Assembly (NCBI GenBank): GCA_964645705.1
Contig: CAZYAB010000013.1
Span: 1 to 8,167 of the forward strand
Direction of reading: 5' to 3'
DNA: 8,167 bases
Source: CAXGTL01 sp964645705
Lineage (GTDB): Archaea > Nanobdellota > Nanobdellia > Woesearchaeales > CAXGTL01
Position 1 is the first letter of the stretch, and the number at the start of each line of letters is the position of its first letter. Positions 6,471 to 8,167 of the stretch are shown piece after piece. Position numbers and translations under genes: made by a program. The notes beneath the pieces are model-generated. The model was not told where the DNA came from, ran no database searches, and saw only the letters and a program-made list of their open reading frames with translations.

Positions 6471-6497
6471 TCTTTATATACTACTGGAATATAGATG

Positions 6498-6528
6498 ACT
6501 ATATAAAACTTTCATTTTTCTATATAGT
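6498..6528. repeat. 8-bp inverted repeat between trmI and cca
   Basis: ACTATATA (6498-6505) and TATATAGT (6521-6528) are exact reverse complements 15 bases apart, in the 181-base divergent spacer. The left arm also forms part of a TATA-like TATATAAAA. It could be an operator or hairpin, or chance in AT-rich DNA. Confidence 0.35.
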
Positions 6529-6544
6529 AAACCTCCTATTTTTG

Positions 6545-6593
6545 AAGTATTTAACCACCAAACAATAGATACCCAAAAACACAAAGTATTTAA
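6545..6593 (+). repeat. Direct repeat AAGTATTTAA upstream of cca
   Basis: The 10-mer occurs at 6545-6554 and 6584-6593, 39 bases apart. The second copy forms the start of the cca TATA box; the first may be a weaker or duplicated promoter element. Confidence 0.4.
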
Positions 6594-6596
6594 ATA
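6589..6596 (+). promoter_or_regulatory. TATA box of cca
   Basis: TTTAAATA, centred 27-28 bases before the ATG at 6620, predicts a start at or beside the initiation codon. An AGGA at 6607-6610 lies 9 bases before the ATG but would fall largely outside such a leaderless transcript. Confidence 0.6.
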
Positions 6597-6619
6597 ATTT
6601 ATCCTTAGGAAATAAAATA

Positions 6620-7852
6620 ATGCAGTTTTTAAAGGGGGTTGTTAAGGCAAATTTGCCTAAAAAGACATCTAAAAAAATAATAGATCTCGTTCTAAATAGT
6701 ATAAACTCTCTAATAAAAAAGAACAAAATTCAAGCAGAAGCAGTATTGGGTGGTTCATACGCAAAAAATACACATTTGAAAGAGTTTGATTGTGATATAT
6801 TTGTTAAATTTGATGTAAAATATAAAGATAAAAACTTATCAATACTTCTTGAAAAAGTATTAAAATCATTTAAAGCTGAAAAAATCCATGGATCAAGAGA
6901 TTATTTTAGAATCAAAAAGAAAGATATTTATTTTGAAATTGTCCCTGTTCTGAATATTAATGGTCCTAATGAAGCACAAAATGTAACAGACGTAAGTCCT
7001 TTACATGTGAATTGGGTAAAAAGTAATATAAAAAAATTAGAAGATGATGTAAGACTTACAAAATTGTTCTGTAAAGCGCAAGGGATATATGGCGCTGAAT
7101 CTTATATCAATGGATTTTCAGGATATATACTAGAAGTTCTTACAATTCATTTTGGTGGATTCAAAAAAATGTTAAAAGGAGTTACAGAATGGAGACCTAA
7201 ACAATGTATAGATGTTGAAGGACATTATCATTCAAGACATGACATTTCTCGTCGATTAAATAAAGCCAAACTTCATAGTCCTTTAATAATAATTGATCCA
7301 GTTCAACCAAACAGGAATCTTGCTGCATCATTAAGTAATGATAATTTTTCAAAATTTATTTTGTCTGCCAGATTATTTTTAAGTAAACCTAACAGAATGT
7401 TTTTCAGGAAAAAAGAAATAAAATTAACAGAAATAAGAAAAAAAGCAAAGATGCTTGATTGTTCATTGTTAATGCTGAATGTCATACCATTACAAAGCAA
7501 AAGAGATGTCATTGGTAGCAAATTATTAAAAGCATTTGAGTTTATTAGAACACAACTGGAAAATCATGATTTCGAAGTTCTGGACTCTGGATGGACATGG
7601 TCAAAAAAGACTTTTTTCTGGTATGTAGTCTTCCCAAACAAATTATCAAAATACGAAAGACACGCAGGACCTTTAGTCTATTCAAGCAATGAATTTTTCA
7701 AACCATTTACAAAAAAATACAAGGATTATTTAATTGATAATTTCAGGATTTATGTTCTTAGAAAAAGAAAATTATTCAAATTAAATGATATAATTAAATT
7801 TATTCTTAAAGACGAATATCTTAAAGATAAAGTCAAAAAAATAAGGATTTAA
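6620..7852 (+). CDS. cca: Archaeal class I CCA tRNA nucleotidyltransferase
   Basis: The 410-residue enzyme adds or repairs the 3' CCA of tRNAs without a nucleic-acid template. Family marks in order: the nucleotidyltransferase motif GGSYAKNTHLKEFDCDIFV (44-62) with D57 and D59 as metal-binding acids, and the third carboxylate strand YFEIVPVLNI with E106 (Archaeoglobus uses E59, D61 and D110). Next come NVTDVSPLHVNWV, then DDVRLTKLFCKAQGIYGAE and NGFSGYILEVL of the substrate-binding helical domain. IIDPVQPNRNLAASLS and the start of the tail region (LSKPNRMFF) follow. The C-terminal body and tail domains are less conserved and very lysine-rich. Length is somewhat below the usual 430-460. The start ATG is supported by the TATA box 27-28 bases upstream. 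It is divergent from trmI and 262 bases upstream of 16S rRNA in the same direction. Confidence 0.95.
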   Translation: MQFLKGVVKANLPKKTSKKIIDLVLNSINSLIKKNKIQAEAVLGGSYAKNTHLKEFDCDIFVKFDVKYKDKNLSILLEKVLKSFKAEKIHGSRDYFRIKKKDIYFEIVPVLNINGPNEAQNVTDVSPLHVNWVKSNIKKLEDDVRLTKLFCKAQGIYGAESYINGFSGYILEVLTIHFGGFKKMLKGVTEWRPKQCIDVEGHYHSRHDISRRLNKAKLHSPLIIIDPVQPNRNLAASLSNDNFSKFILSARLFLSKPNRMFFRKKEIKLTEIRKKAKMLDCSLLMLNVIPLQSKRDVIGSKLLKAFEFIRTQLENHDFEVLDSGWTWSKKTFFWYVVFPNKLSKYERHAGPLVYSSNEFFKPFTKKYKDYLIDNFRIYVLRKRKLFKLNDIIKFILKDEYLKDKVKKIRI

Positions 7853-7869
7853 ACAAAAATTCCGATAGC

Positions 7870-7879
7870 TTTATAAATA
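7870..7879 (+). promoter_or_regulatory. Candidate distal rRNA TATA box
   Basis: TTTATAAATA is a good TATA element. It would start a transcript near 7900 with a leader of about 215 bases containing all three hairpins. The upstream bases are a poor BRE match. Confidence 0.4.
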
Positions 7880-7930
7880 AGTTCTGAATCTCTTAATATT
7901 ACTTTGTAAATCACCACCAAGTTCTATATT

Positions 7931-7949
7931 TCGGACATATAAACTCCGA
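7931..7949 (+). repeat. Potential hairpin 1 in 16S leader
   Basis: TCGGA (7931-7935) pairs with TCCGA (7945-7949) across a 9-base loop that contains ATATAAA. The stem is GC-containing in an AT-rich region, but only 5 bp long. Confidence 0.3.
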
Positions 7950-7972
7950 GACTACATATAGAAAATTTATGA

Positions 7973-8002
7973 GTTAGCGAGAGCTATCCCATTCTAGCTA
8001 AC
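7973..8002 (+). repeat. Potential hairpin 2 in 16S leader (two competing pairings)
   Basis: GTTAGC (7973-7978) can pair with GCTAAC (7997-8002). Alternatively AGCTA (7982-7986) pairs with TAGCT (7995-7999) over an 8-base loop. The two share bases 7997-7999 and cannot form fully together. Confidence 0.35.
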
Positions 8003-8010
8003 ATATCATG

Positions 8011-8034
8011 TTACTTAATAAATACATTAAGTAA
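8011..8034 (+). repeat. Potential hairpin 3 in 16S leader
   Basis: TTACTTAAT (8011-8019) and ATTAAGTAA (8026-8034) form a perfect 9-bp stem with a 6-base loop (AAATAC); two G-U pairs could extend it outward. There is no T-run directly after it, so it is not a bacterial-style terminator. Confidence 0.5.
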
Positions 8035-8060
8035 TGAGTAAGAATAAGAAAAACCTTTGG

Positions 8061-8072
8061 AAAATTTTTAAA
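8061..8072 (+). promoter_or_regulatory. Candidate proximal rRNA promoter (BRE-TATA)
   Basis: GGAAAA (8059-8064) fits the BRE pattern RNWAAW and is followed by TTTTTAAA (8065-8072). It would start transcription near 8095, only about 20 bases before 16S. It competes with the distal candidate at 7870. Confidence 0.35.
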
Positions 8073-8114
8073 TTCCTTATTAATTGCGACCAAATAAACG
8101 TTAAAGTGTTTTGA

Positions 8115-8167
8115 ATTCCCGTTGATCCTGCGGGAGGCTGCTGCTATCAGGGTTCGATTTAACCATG
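8115..8167 (+). rRNA. 16S ribosomal RNA, 5' end (truncated by window)
   Basis: ATTCCCGTTGATCCTGCGGG followed by AGGCTGCTGCTATCAGGGTT and TAACCATG is the archaeal 16S 5' end, whose common form is TTCCGGTTGATCCTGCCGGA. Helix 1 is preserved: TCCCG (8117-8121) pairs with CGGGA (8131-8135), with two compensating changes relative to the common sequence. CCCG/CGGG is the form I associate with Nanoarchaeum and some other DPANN archaea. The mature 5' end is placed at about 8115 by similarity and could be off by one or two bases. Only 53 bases are inside the window. Confidence 0.95.

Larger units (their letters stand above)
7853..8114 (+). other. Gene-free leader region of 16S rRNA
   Basis: There is no credible ORF, and no tRNA T-loop sequence on either strand, in these 262 bases. 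The region holds two TATA-like candidates (7870-7879 and about 8061-8072) and three potential hairpins (7931-7949, 7973-8002, 8011-8034). It is most likely the promoter and pre-rRNA leader. The partner of any 16S processing stem would lie beyond the window. Confidence 0.6.

Noticed and set aside
6474..6515. 13-residue minus-strand reading frame (MKVLYSHLYSSSI) as a leader peptide of trmI
   Set aside because: The GGAGG upstream is 16 bases away, the frame overlaps the trmI TATA candidates, and it would not be transcribed from them.
7853..8114. tRNA or C/D box small RNA gene before 16S
   Set aside because: No GGTTCGA-type T-loop with a matching acceptor stem on either strand, and no convincing C box and D box pair.
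1..8167. CRISPR array, insertion sequence, integrase or defence system
   Set aside because: No regularly spaced repeats, no transposase or nuclease motifs, and all recognised genes are housekeeping.

Overview
The window is AT-rich archaeal DNA. Evidence for archaea: a complete ABCE1/Rli1 ribosome-recycling ATPase with two Fe-S motifs, a class I (archaeal-type) CCA-adding enzyme, an archaeal-type TrmI tRNA methyltransferase, TATA boxes centred about 25-28 bases before start codons, and the 5' end of an archaeal 16S rRNA at the right edge. The 16S helix-1 sequence (CCCG...CGGG in place of the usual CCGG...CCGG), the very low GC and the compact layout fit a DPANN-type archaeon (Nanoarchaeota/Woesearchaeota/Pacearchaeota grade). 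That placement is an inference, because only 53 bases of 16S are visible.

Layout, left to right. At the left edge is a truncated minus-strand gene of unknown function (1-100), followed by rlmH on the minus strand (134-544). A 68-base divergent promoter region separates rlmH from rli1/ABCE1 on the plus strand (613-2364). The rli1 stop codon overlaps the stop codon of a convergent minus-strand gene (2361-3473), which encodes an unrecognised single-pass membrane protein. A divergent control region with a 10-bp perfect inverted repeat leads to glmS on the plus strand (3593-5359). Convergent to glmS is a minus-strand pair: a stand-alone Lrp/AsnC-type RAM domain protein (5398-5625) downstream of trmI (5668-6438). 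A third divergent promoter region leads to cca on the plus strand (6620-7852). The last 315 bases hold a gene-free leader with possible promoters and three potential hairpins (7853-8114), then the first bases of 16S rRNA (from about 8115).

How the genes work together. Most of the window serves translation: RlmH (23S rRNA helix 69 methylation), ABCE1 (ribosome splitting), TrmI (tRNA T-loop m1A), Cca (tRNA 3' CCA end) and 16S rRNA. GlmS makes glucosamine-6-phosphate for amino-sugar synthesis. The RAM protein is a probable small-ligand sensor. Four and perhaps five promoter-proximal genes look leaderless (TATA box about 25-28 bases before the start codon, no Shine-Dalgarno). glmS and the two genes lying downstream in tandem pairs have Shine-Dalgarno-like sequences.

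No CRISPR array, mobile element, toxin-antitoxin pair or obvious defence system is visible. This is mainly a housekeeping region. The least explained parts are the membrane protein, the inverted repeat with the recurring TATACTACT motif in promoter regions, and the structured 16S leader.
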